Below, piece after piece: positions 18,191 through 26,644 of a stretch of 46,080 nucleotides of DNA; within the stretch, counting starts at the first letter, position 1, and every line of letters begins with the position of its first letter. Origin of the DNA: an uncultured Clostridia bacterium (GTDB taxonomy: Bacteria > Bacillota > Clostridia > TANB77 > CAG-508); contig CALXYG010000041.1 in NCBI GenBank assembly GCA_944392885.1, positions 1 through 46,080 of the forward strand, given 5' to 3'. The position numbers and the translations under genes were made by a program. The notes beneath the pieces are model-generated. The model ran no database searches. It was not told where the DNA came from and worked only from the letters and a program-made list of their open reading frames with translations.

Positions 18191-19391
18191 TTTCTACTTT
18201 TATTGGTAATTTCATATAAACACTCTGCCCAAATTTACCTGGATTTACATATGAAATTTCTTCTCCTGTTTGGCTATCCCATAACTGTTCAATTGTAAAT
18301 ATAACAGGTTCTATTTCCCCTGGAATAATAATTTCTATTGTATCTCCTATCTGAATGCGATTTCGAATTTCTATTAATGTTTTATCACTGCCAGTTTCCA
18401 AAACAATGCCACCAAATTCGTATTTTGTGTTATATTGTTTTCCTTCATATTCTTGAATGTCTGTATTATTTCTATCTTTAAAATAAAAAGTAGTTAAACT
18501 TCTTGTTTTTACCTTTTCAAGTTCTTTTCTATATTTTTCTGCCTTGTATTCTTTCGGATTTTTTATATAATCATCAATCGCATTTCTATAAGCATTTATT
18601 ACTGTAGCTAGATAATATTCTGTTTTTAGACGACCCTCTATCTTTAGGCTGTCCACACCTAATTCCATAATTTCTGGCAGTTCATTTATTAAGCATAAAT
18701 CCTTTGATGAAAGTATATGTGTTCCATTATTATCCTGTTCTACTGGCATTAACTGTCCTAGATTATTACGTTCTTCAATATATACTTGGTATTGCCATCT
18801 ACAACTTTGTGCACAATCACCTAAATTTGCACTTCTACCTGCCAAAAAATCACTTAAAAAACATCTTCCAGAATAGCTAAAACAAATTGCTCCATGTATA
18901 AACATTTCTATTTCTAAATCTTGTGGCTTGTTTTGAATAATTTGCTTTATTTGATTTTTGCCTAATTCCCTTGCCAGGATAATTCGCTTTGCCCCATTAT
19001 TATGCCAGAATTTACAAGCATAGCTACTTACAGTATTTGCCTGTGTACTAATATGTTTTGGCACATCTGGTGCTTCTTCTTTTAAAACCTCTAGTACTCC
19101 TCCATCTGCAACAATGATTCCATCTACTTTAAGTTTATTTAAAATACGTGCCTGTTTACGAATTTCTTCATATTTTTCATCCCATGCAAAAATATTAATT
19201 GCAGCATAAACTTTTTTTCCAATACTATGTGCGTATTCAACTGTTTCTGTAAGATTATCATCTTCCATCTCTGTTCGTGCGCGAAGAGATAAAGATGACG
19301 TACCGGCATATACAGCATCAGCTCCGTATTGGAAAGCAATTTTTGCTTTTTCATAAGTTCCTGCCGGTGCCAATAGTTCTGGTTTTTTCAT
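18159..19391 (-). CDS. Peptidase U32 family protein, probable tRNA uridine-34 hydroxylase
   Basis: The 410-residue protein has the U32 signature: EMFIHGAICFSYSGRCFLS followed by GRSANLGDCAQSCRW, with the cysteines thought to hold an Fe-S cluster. U32 proteins of the TrhP group hydroxylate wobble uridine 34 in tRNA using prephenate-derived chemistry. B. subtilis YrrN/YrrO belong to this group and sit beside the TrmR methyltransferase. A TrmR-like gene about 0.9 kb away here supports that role, although protease or other U32 functions cannot be excluded. The start at 19391 follows AAAGGAG. It is divergent from the RelA/SpoT-domain gene with a 150-bp promoter region between them. Confidence 0.85.
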   Translation of the reverse strand: MKKPELLAPAGTYEKAKIAFQYGADAVYAGTSSLSLRARTEMEDDNLTETVEYAHSIGKKVYAAINIFAWDEKYEEIRKQARILNKLKVDGIIVADGGVLEVLKEEAPDVPKHISTQANTVSSYACKFWHNNGAKRIILARELGKNQIKQIIQNKPQDLEIEMFIHGAICFSYSGRCFLSDFLAGRSANLGDCAQSCRWQYQVYIEERNNLGQLMPVEQDNNGTHILSSKDLCLINELPEIMELGVDSLKIEGRLKTEYYLATVINAYRNAIDDYIKNPKEYKAEKYRKELEKVKTRSLTTFYFKDRNNTDIQEYEGKQYNTKYEFGGIVLETGSDKTLIEIRNRIQIGDTIEIIIPGEIEPVIFTIEQLWDSQTGEEISYVNPGKFGQSVYMKLPIKVEKNFIIRRKKS

Positions 19392-19541
19392 ATTTTCTTC
19401 TCCTTTTTCTTTTTGTCTTCTTTTGTAATATTATATCATTTAATATACCATAAAAGTATTGAAAAATCCATATTTTTAGTTTACTTTTTTTCATTTTCTT
19501 GTTATACTTAATAGAGATATTAATTTTGCGAGGGGATATTT

Positions 19542-20262
19542 TTGAGTACACAAAGAAACTACTTTTTAGAAAGTTTACAATTTAATATATCAGATATATA
19601 TGAGGCTTATGAAAAATATGCTTTTGAATGGGAAAATAATTTTAACAAGCAAGCCATGCATGAACATGAAGCTCTTATGTTAGCTTTTCCAGAAGTAGAT
19701 TTTTATACAATTTGTAGAACAAAGTCATTTGATTCTACCTTTAAAAAAGCACAATCAAAGGGATTAGAAAATGTTTATGATATTCATGGTGTTAGGCATA
19801 TAATTCGTTCTGTTGACCGGTGATGATTCTGAAAAAAACAAAATTGCATATTGTTTTAAGTTCCAAAGCTTTTTGGAAAATTTATATACACACGAACAAA
19901 TTGAAATACCGTCTTTTAGAAAAAAAGATTATATTTCTACTCCTAAAAAAAATGGTTATCAATCTCTTCATCTTTCTTGTGTTACTTCTTATGGAAGAAA
20001 ATTTGAGGTTCAAATACGAACATCAGAAATGGAAGATGTAGCTAAATATGGTAATGCTAATCATTCTGAAAAATACAAACCAAGAAAGTTAGATAAACGC
20101 CCTCTACTTAAGGTACCTCATTATAAAATTATCCGTAGTGAAAATGGTAAACCGGTTTTTCATAAACTAAGTTTAGAAGAGAATTTTCAATATTTTTACA
20201 ATATACCTTATACTGTTTATCAAGTTTTAAGAGAAACAGCGCAAGCAGAAGAGCAAAAGTAA
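19542..20262 (+). CDS. RelA/SpoT-domain protein, +1 frameshift at a CGG codon
   Basis: Probable small alarmone synthetase-like protein, 239 residues if the shift is bypassed. The first frame (TTG start at 19542, GAGGGG six bases upstream) has an N-terminal helical part and DIHGVRHIIRSVD, matching the start of the synthetase fold. It then reads CGG TGA at 19818. Skipping C19818 gives VDGDDSEKNKIAYC and continues through KKNGYQSLHL and FEVQIRTSEMEDVAKYG, typical RelA/SpoT synthetase motifs. No HD hydrolase domain is visible. (p)ppGpp synthesis is inferred from the family and not proven. The gene is convergent with trmR, and both end inside one hairpin. Confidence 0.8.
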
Positions 20263-20286
20263 AAAAATTTACTTTTGCTCTTTTTT
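20251..20286 (+). terminator. Bidirectional terminator overlapping both convergent stop codons
   Basis: Perfect 13-base arms GAGCAAAAGTAAA and TTTACTTTTGCTC flank a four-base loop and are followed by T6 on the plus strand. The left arm encodes the last codons and stop of the RelA/SpoT-domain gene. The right arm, on the other strand, encodes the restored E-Q-K-stop end of trmR. Confidence 0.85.
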
Positions 20287-20851
20287 GCTAATTGCAAGTC
20301 CGATCACCTATATCTAAGATTTGAGTACTTAAATTCTTATTTTCAGTAACCAATTTTATATATTCTCTCAAATTTTTCACTGCAGTCCTCTGTTTATGTT
20401 TACTATAATTTCCTAAAACATAACCTTTGTATAAAATATTATCTGCGAAAATAAATCCACCTATTTTTGCCAATCGAATTGCCTCGTTTAAGAATATTGG
20501 ATATTTACTTTTTGCTGCATCAATGAAGATCACATCATATGCACAGTTTAATGTTGGTAATATATCAATTGCATTGCCTACTATAACATGAATTTTATCT
20601 TGTAAGTTCATTCTCTTTATGTTCTCTATTGCCTTTTTTGCTCTTTCTTCGTCTAACTCGATTGTATCTATATAGCCGTCATTTCTAATCCATTTTGAAA
20701 AGCATATTGAAGAATAGCCAACTGCTGTGCCTATTTCTAATATTTTCGACGGTTTAATTTCTTGAAGTCTTTTCATAATTTCTTCTAGTGTGTCATCCAT
20801 AATAATAGGGATGTTGTTATTTAGTGCTTCTTCTTTTATTTCCTCTAGCAT
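20269..20851 (-). CDS. trmR: O-methyltransferase, TrmR-like, +1 frameshift at a CGG codon
   Basis: Class I SAM methyltransferase, probably converting 5-hydroxyuridine 34 of tRNA to 5-methoxyuridine. This is inferred from similarity to B. subtilis TrmR/YrrM and from the nearby U32 gene. The SAM motif is LEIGTAVGYSSI; the metal-binding region is VIFIDAAKSKYP, with FADNILYKG downstream. The zero frame reads GGT GAT CGG (20302-20300) and ends four codons later at 20288. Omitting the C gives ILDIGDGLAISKKEQK-stop, the conserved C-terminus, ending at 20269 (193 residues). The N-terminus is shorter than the usual 210-220 residues, and the start at 20851 has only a weak ribosome site (GGAAG). Confidence 0.82.
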
Positions 20852-20878
20852 ATTTCTTCACTTCCGTTTGATATTTTA

Positions 20879-22687
20879 CTATTTTCTTGCCATTCTTTCT
20901 CTCATTTTGCTATCTAATATTTTTTTTCTTAATCGTATATTTTTAGGTGTTATTTCTACTAACTCATCATCTGCGATAAATTCAATTGCTTTTTCTAGGC
21001 TAAATTGAATAGGTGGTACCAGCCTTAGGGCATCATCTGAACCAGATGCTCTTGTATTCGTCAAATGTTTTTCTTTACATACATTTATTGATATATCTTC
21101 ACCTCTAGAATTTAATCCTACTATCATACCTTCATATACTTCTGTCCCAGCACCTATAAACAAATCTCCTCTTTCTTGTGCATTATACAATCCATAAGTT
21201 ACTGCAGTTCCTTTTTCAAATGCTACAATTACACCTCTTGTTCTGGAGGATATTTCCCCTTTGTATTCTTCATAGCAATCAAAAATACTGTTCATTGTAC
21301 CATTTCCTTTGGTATCTGTCAAAAATTCAGAGCGATAACCAATTAATCCCCTAGCTGGTATTTTAAATTCAATTTTTGTATGTCCAGCTTCTGCGGATTC
21401 CATGTTTACCATTTCTCCTTTTCTTCTTCCTAATTTTTCAATAACACTCCCTATACAATCATCAGGAACATTCACAACAAGACGTTCTATTGGCTCACAC
21501 TGTATGCCATCAATTTCTTTAAATATAACCTTTGGTCTTGATACTAGTAATTCAAACCCTTCTCTTCTCATTGTTTCAATTAGTACTGAAAGATGTAATT
21601 CTCCACGTCCAGAAACTTCAAAGCTTTCTGCTCTATCTGTTTCTTTTACGCGAAGACTTACATTTCTATCTAATTCTTTAAAAAGTCTGTCGCGAATATG
21701 TCTAGAAGTTACAAATGTTCCTTCTCTTCCAGCAAATGGTCCATCATTAACACTAAATGTCATTGATACTGTTGGCTCATCAATATCTACAAATGGAATC
21801 TTTTCGGGATTATCTATATCACAAATTGTATCTCCTATGTTAATGTCGCTTATTCCTGAAAGAGCAACTATATCACCAGCTTTTACTTCTTCTATTTCTA
21901 CTTTTTTGAGCCCTACATATGTAAATAATTTTGCAATTTTACCATTTTCTGTTTTATCTTTTTTGCAAATCGCTACATTCATTCCGTTTTTGATATAACC
22001 TCGCTCTATTCTTCCTACTGCGATTCTACCTAAATAGTCATCATAATCTATGTTAGAAACTAACATTTGCATACTTCCTTCTTCTTCACATGCAGGTGGA
22101 TTTATTTTTTCGATGATTGTCTCAAAAAGGCAATGCAAATTGTTTGATTCCTCATTTAAATCTAACTTAGCAATTCCATTTTTTGCAGAAGCATAAACTA
22201 CTGGGAAGTCTAGTTGTTCATCATTTGCATTTAGTTCAATGAATAATTCTAATACTTCATCAACTACCTTTAATGGATTCGCTCCTGGTCTATCAATCTT
22301 ATTTACAACAACAATTGGTTTTAAATTTAATGCCAATGATTTTTTTAATACTTCTCTGGTTTGTGGCATAGCTCCTTCAAAAGCATCTACTAATAGAAGA
22401 ACTCCGTCTACCATTTTAAGTACTCTCTCTACTTCTCCGCCAAAATCAGCATGTCCCGGAGTATCTACAATATTTATTTTTACATCATTATACATAACAG
22501 ATGTATTTTTAGCAAGAATTGTAATTCCTCTTTCCTTTTCCAAATCGTTTGAATCCATTACTCTTTCTGCAACCTGTTCATTGTCTCGAAATACGTGACT
22601 TTGTTTTAACATAGCATCTACCAATGTGGTCTTCCCATGGTCAACATGTGCTATAATTGCTATATTTCTTATTTTTTTGTTGTTCAT
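20879..22687 (-). CDS. typA: Translational GTPase BipA/TypA
   Basis: Ribosome-binding GTPase that aids large-subunit assembly, notably at low temperature or under stress. It is 602 residues, the normal length. G motifs: AHVDHGKTT near residue 14, DTPGHADFGGEV (switch II), and NKIDRPGA. EF-G-like domains II, III and V follow (GRGELHLSVL), then the family-specific C-terminal domain ending near ITPKNIRLRKK. The start at 22687 is preceded by AGGGG. It lies 28 bases upstream of trmR in the same direction. Confidence 0.96.
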   Translation of the reverse strand: MNNKKIRNIAIIAHVDHGKTTLVDAMLKQSHVFRDNEQVAERVMDSNDLEKERGITILAKNTSVMYNDVKINIVDTPGHADFGGEVERVLKMVDGVLLLVDAFEGAMPQTREVLKKSLALNLKPIVVVNKIDRPGANPLKVVDEVLELFIELNANDEQLDFPVVYASAKNGIAKLDLNEESNNLHCLFETIIEKINPPACEEEGSMQMLVSNIDYDDYLGRIAVGRIERGYIKNGMNVAICKKDKTENGKIAKLFTYVGLKKVEIEEVKAGDIVALSGISDINIGDTICDIDNPEKIPFVDIDEPTVSMTFSVNDGPFAGREGTFVTSRHIRDRLFKELDRNVSLRVKETDRAESFEVSGRGELHLSVLIETMRREGFELLVSRPKVIFKEIDGIQCEPIERLVVNVPDDCIGSVIEKLGRRKGEMVNMESAEAGHTKIEFKIPARGLIGYRSEFLTDTKGNGTMNSIFDCYEEYKGEISSRTRGVIVAFEKGTAVTYGLYNAQERGDLFIGAGTEVYEGMIVGLNSRGEDISINVCKEKHLTNTRASGSDDALRLVPPIQFSLEKAIEFIADDELVEITPKNIRLRKKILDSKMRERMARK

Positions 22688-22757
22688 ATTAATTACCCCT
22701 GTTTCTTAAAATAATCTAACTTATGTATTATATCATATCACTATAAATTTGTCCAAT

Positions 22758-23339
22758 CTAAATTTCATCTCTTAGACATATTACTTCATCCATCACATGT
22801 TTCATGAGTTCTTCTACTACTTTTTTGTCTTGAATATCAATATCTTTTGCCAAATAAATTGGCTTTCCATAGTTTAATTTTACTTTTGTAAATGGCCTAA
22901 AACTTCCTTGAACACCACATGGAATAATAGGTACTCCTGCCTTTATAGCAATTAATATTGCACCACTTTTCGGTTTTACTCCTTTTTCAAGTCCTCTTCT
23001 AGTTCCTTCTGGGAACATACACAACATTTCTCCATTTTTTAACAATTTTAATGAAGTTTTAATTGCCTCTAAATCTCTGCCTCCACGCTTTACAGGAAAA
23101 ATTCCGAAAACATTGGCCAAAAAGCGAATAAATCCATTTTTAAATAATTCTTCTTTTGCCATAAAGTTAATTTTTCGTTTCATAGTTGTTAAAATCACCG
23201 CTGAATCTAAAGCGTGTACATGGTTTGGGCAAATCAAACACCCTCCTTCTTCTGGAATGTTTTCTCTTCCATTTACTTTAGGTCGATATACAATGATTAC
23301 CATAAAATGAAAAATAGCCTTTAAAAATTTTCTAAGCAT
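22758..23339 (-). CDS. plsC: 1-acyl-sn-glycerol-3-phosphate acyltransferase
   Basis: Adds the second acyl chain to lysophosphatidic acid at the inner membrane, giving phosphatidic acid. It is about 193 residues with the acyltransferase motifs NHVHALD (catalytic H and D), FPEGTRRG (glycerophosphate binding) and IPCGVQGS. One N-terminal hydrophobic segment (about residues 3-20) is present. The start chosen is ATG 23339, preceded by AAAGGA; the longer frame from 23375 would overlap cmk and lacks a site. The bipA-plsC-cmk order is seen in other clostridia. Confidence 0.92.
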   Translation of the reverse strand: MLRKFLKAIFHFMVIIVYRPKVNGRENIPEEGGCLICPNHVHALDSAVILTTMKRKINFMAKEELFKNGFIRFLANVFGIFPVKRGGRDLEAIKTSLKLLKNGEMLCMFPEGTRRGLEKGVKPKSGAILIAIKAGVPIIPCGVQGSFRPFTKVKLNYGKPIYLAKDIDIQDKKVVEELMKHVMDEVICLRDEI

Positions 23340-23355
23340 TATATTTTTTCCTTTC

Positions 23356-24015
23356 TTATTTGAGTTTTTCTTCAATAATGTTTATTATTCTTTCCGCCAC
23401 TTCTTCTATAGTTAAGTATGTAGTGTCAATTACAATAGCATCTGGCGCTATTTGCAAAGAACCAATTTCTTTGTTTTTGTCATTTTTATCTCTAATTTTA
23501 ATATTATTAATCACATCTTGATAAGTAATTTCCTGCCCTTTTTCTTTCATTTCTTTATATCTACGTCTTGCTCTTTCCTCTAAAGATGCATCCAAATAGA
23601 TTTTAATATCAGCATTTGGAAATACATAAGTAGTAATGTCTCTGCCTTCCATAATTATTTTTTTCCCTTCGGCCATTTTCCTTTGTAAATTTACCATGTT
23701 TAGTCTTACTTCTACAATAGATGAAATTTGAGATACAATTTGTGAAACTTCCTTACTACGAATTTGAGTAGTTACATCTTTGTAATTTAAAAAAACTTTC
23801 CCATCTTCTTTAAGCTCTATCTTTATTCTATTAGATACTTCTATGATTTTATGTTTTTCTTCTAGTTTAATATTCTCGTTCAGGCATTCTAATGCTACAC
23901 ACCTATACATAGCTCCTGTATCTATATTAATTAAATTAAGTCTTTCACCAACTTTTTTTGTGATTGTTCCTTTCCCGCTTCCTGCTGGTCCATCAATTGC
24001 TACTATAAATGACAT
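23356..24015 (-). CDS. cmk: Cytidylate kinase
   Basis: Phosphorylates CMP and dCMP to the diphosphates. It is 219 residues with the P-loop AIDGPAGSGKGT at residues 5-16, the CMP-binding region around IDTGAMYRCVA, EGRDITTYVFPNADIK, and the arginine-rich lid LEERARRRYKE. Length and motif order are standard. The start at 24015 follows AGGAGG. Confidence 0.96.
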   Translation of the reverse strand: MSFIVAIDGPAGSGKGTITKKVGERLNLINIDTGAMYRCVALECLNENIKLEEKHKIIEVSNRIKIELKEDGKVFLNYKDVTTQIRSKEVSQIVSQISSIVEVRLNMVNLQRKMAEGKKIIMEGRDITTYVFPNADIKIYLDASLEERARRRYKEMKEKGQEITYQDVINNIKIRDKNDKNKEIGSLQIAPDAIVIDTTYLTIEEVAERIINIIEEKLK

Positions 24016-24039
24016 TTTTTCCTCCTAATTTTCTATAAT

Positions 24040-24891
24040 TTATTGCTCAGGCATGTGAATCCCTTTTGCAACAATATCAATTGTTCCAACATTCATTGCA
24101 GTTAAATTTTCAATTTCTTTTTTACACTTTTCTTTAAATTCCTTTAATATTTCAAAAATATTATATCCATATTCTAGTATTACTTCTATATATATATTTG
24201 TATTGCCTTGCATAGTATCAATCCTAACTTTATTTACTCGATATACTGCTTCTAATCTCTCTGCTACGCATTCTATAATTTGCCTAAATACATTGTCTGA
24301 TATTGTAAAGTTTCCCATATAACTAAATGTCGGTCTTATAATTGATTTTTCTGAAATATACGGTTTTGCTCCTTTTCCCTTTGATTTAAAGATTTGCAGT
24401 GGGTCTAGTAAATAGCCAGAAAAATCTTTCTTTATTTCAAAAGTTGGTACTGGTATTACATGTTTTCCCTCTGTTTGTCTAATTCTCTTTGCTTCTTTCA
24501 TTTCTTCTTCTGTTGCTACATCATTTATGTAAATTCTTTCTGAAATTTCTTGAAGGTCTAAATTTTTTGCAATTTTATTTACCATATCATCTGAAGTTCC
24601 AAGAATTAAAATTGATTCTGCTTTATATTTTCTAAGTGCCTTTTTAATTTCTGCCTGCTGTTCTGGTTGCATAAATAACGCTTGTTTCACTGTTTCTATT
24701 TTCGTTGGAGCTTTTTTGGCAGATGTTCCTGCTATAACCTCATTTTCTCTAATTAGCAATCCATCATCAATTATATAACTGATGTTTTTTTCATTTGCTA
24801 CCATCTGAGCACGATAACTTTTTCCGGTTCCAGATGGGCCAACAAAAGCATATGTTTTTATTTTGTGTAACGGTTGTGGTTCAAATATCAT
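24040..24891 (-). CDS. P-loop ATP-binding protein with C-terminal Asp23/Gls24-like domain
   Basis: A 283-residue cytoplasmic protein of unknown function. The N-terminal half has a Walker A motif GPSGTGKS near residue 20 and a nucleoside-kinase-like fold. The C-terminal third (about 185-275) resembles the Asp23/Gls24 envelope-stress domain (FTISDNVFRQIIECVAERL, then repeated I/V-rich strands and VGTIDIVAKGI). The start chosen is ATG 24891, six bases after AGGAGGT; the frame can extend to 24909 but without a ribosome site. The fusion of an NTPase with an Asp23-like domain occurs in Clostridia, and the ligand is not known. Confidence 0.7.
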   Translation of the reverse strand: MIFEPQPLHKIKTYAFVGPSGTGKSYRAQMVANEKNISYIIDDGLLIRENEVIAGTSAKKAPTKIETVKQALFMQPEQQAEIKKALRKYKAESILILGTSDDMVNKIAKNLDLQEISERIYINDVATEEEMKEAKRIRQTEGKHVIPVPTFEIKKDFSGYLLDPLQIFKSKGKGAKPYISEKSIIRPTFSYMGNFTISDNVFRQIIECVAERLEAVYRVNKVRIDTMQGNTNIYIEVILEYGYNIFEILKEFKEKCKKEIENLTAMNVGTIDIVAKGIHMPEQ

Positions 24892-24912
24892 GTTTGCACC
24901 TCCTATCATTTT

Positions 24913-26475
24913 TTAATGAAGATATTTTATCATACCAGCATTTAGGCGTTGTATATCATCTTCCATTTTATAACTGTATGTTTCTTTTATTTGTCTTATT
25001 ATATCTCCAGCTTCCACTCCTTCATTATATATGAAAATAATTCCGTTTGCGGTATCTTTATTTTTTAGTACTTCTTTTATATTTTCTATTGAAGTTTGAC
25101 TATATTTCATAATGTAAGATTCATCCAACTTTGTAAAGATATAAATATCATCTAAAAAACGTATATTATTTTCATTGAAGATATACAAAGCTGGTATGCC
25201 TGATTTTTCTTCCATTTTTTTTGCTAAGTTGTTCATTTTCGTATATGTAAAATCTAAATGTGAGTATGTAACAGCTGGACTGATAACTACTATAATAAGT
25301 AAAATAGATATTATGATTTGTGCTTGTTTTGCACTAAAATAGTGTGTTAATAATTTATAAGTCTTATATATTACACATATCATTGATACTGAGATAATTG
25401 GCATAATGTATCTTAACTCTTTATATGATGATATTTGAGCTATTAAGATAAAATATAATACTGTTGGTATTAATAGTAAATTTATTGTTCTATCTTCTGA
25501 GTTTATAATTTCTTTTCTTTTTCTTAAGTATAAGATAATGTAGATAATAATAGCGACAATAGCTAATTTTCCGAATAAGTTTTTGCTTATAATGTATAAA
25601 TATATACCAAGATTTGAAAAAATAGCTTCTAAATTTAGCAAATTACCTTTTGCTTCTTGTCCTCTATAACCACCAAATATATGATTTATAGAATGTGGAA
25701 AAATTAGAATGGATAATAAAGCTGCAACAATAAAAATTGTTACGTATTTAATTAGGTTTTTATATTGCTTCTTAGATATATATTTTATTGCAAACATTAT
25801 AAATAAAAATACTGTGTAAACAATAATATAATAGTGTGTAAGTGATCCTAATAATACACTAATACCAATAAAAATAATGTCTTTTGTTTTAATTTCTTGT
25901 TGATTATATAGTTTCATATGGAGATAAGTAATTAGCAATACAAAAAAATTACAGAGTTCATACATTCTTATATATGCAGTTGTATCTAATGCCCCTAGTG
26001 TTAATCCTGTAATTAAACAGGTTAGTAGTGCCATTTTGGTATTCTTAAATAATTCTTTTGAAATAAAATAAATTAATATCGCTGAAAAACAACAAATAAT
26101 AATGTTTAAAATTATTCCGGTCCATTTAGTAAATTCATTGATTGTAAAGCTTGCTGCTATTCGTAGTAGTAAATAATATAGTGGTGGATGCACATCGTTT
26201 TTTTGGTTTTCATATACTGGCATCCAATTCCATTTTTCATTTTCATTAATTGCTAAGTAATCAATATAATAATCCTTTTTATGCCAGTTACCATAAAAAT
26301 CTTCATTTTCGGTTATTTGGATTTTGTTATAATTCATTAAAGAATAGGAATAAGCTTCATCAATATGGAAATACTCTTTTTTAAAACCTACATAAATTCT
26401 AGCTCCCACATGAATTAATATAATAACAATAAGAGCTATAATAATAGTACTTTTTTTCATTTCCTTGTGTTTCAA
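24913..26475 (-). CDS. Polytopic glycosyltransferase, GT39/ArnT-like
   Basis: A 520-residue membrane protein with about 11 hydrophobic helices that probably transfers sugar from a polyprenyl-phosphate donor outside the cytoplasm. The first external loop has FHIDEAYSYSL, containing the acidic residues typical of GT-C enzymes, and NDVHPPLYYLLLR, the usual HPPLYY motif. The start is TTG 26475 with AGGAG nine bases upstream; the next in-frame ATG (26460) has a poorer site. It is the only gene between the GT2 gene and the Asp23-type gene, and the acceptor is unknown. Confidence 0.82.
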   Translation of the reverse strand: MKHKEMKKSTIIIALIVIILIHVGARIYVGFKKEYFHIDEAYSYSLMNYNKIQITENEDFYGNWHKKDYYIDYLAINENEKWNWMPVYENQKNDVHPPLYYLLLRIAASFTINEFTKWTGIILNIIICCFSAILIYFISKELFKNTKMALLTCLITGLTLGALDTTAYIRMYELCNFFVLLITYLHMKLYNQQEIKTKDIIFIGISVLLGSLTHYYIIVYTVFLFIMFAIKYISKKQYKNLIKYVTIFIVAALLSILIFPHSINHIFGGYRGQEAKGNLLNLEAIFSNLGIYLYIISKNLFGKLAIVAIIIYIILYLRKRKEIINSEDRTINLLLIPTVLYFILIAQISSYKELRYIMPIISVSMICVIYKTYKLLTHYFSAKQAQIIISILLIIVVISPAVTYSHLDFTYTKMNNLAKKMEEKSGIPALYIFNENNIRFLDDIYIFTKLDESYIMKYSQTSIENIKEVLKNKDTANGIIFIYNEGVEAGDIIRQIKETYSYKMEDDIQRLNAGMIKYLH

Positions 26476-26592
26476 TTCTTCTCTCTCCTTTTGTTAATTT
26501 AATTTTCGTGTCTTATTTTATCACAAAATGATGTAAAATGCTACTATTTTTGAGATCAAGTCGGAAATCCTTATGACTTATACAAATAACTT

Positions 26593-26620
26593 AAAAAAGC
26601 AGATGTTAATCTGCTTTCTT
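26593..26620 (-). terminator. Terminator after the GT2 gene
   Basis: AAAGCAGA and TCTGCTTT arms flank a six-base loop and are followed, on the minus strand, by a run of T. It lies about 25 bases beyond the GT2 stop. A second short palindrome, AAGAAGTACTTCTT, overlaps the stop codon. Confidence 0.8.
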
Positions 26621-26644
26621 ACTTTAAATTTAAGAAGTACTTCT

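Noticed and set aside
18177-18195. A +1 frameshift extending the U32 protein into the downstream remnant
   Set aside because: The U32 protein already ends naturally at its family length, and there is no CGG at the A-run; the remnant shows no homology to U32 proteins.
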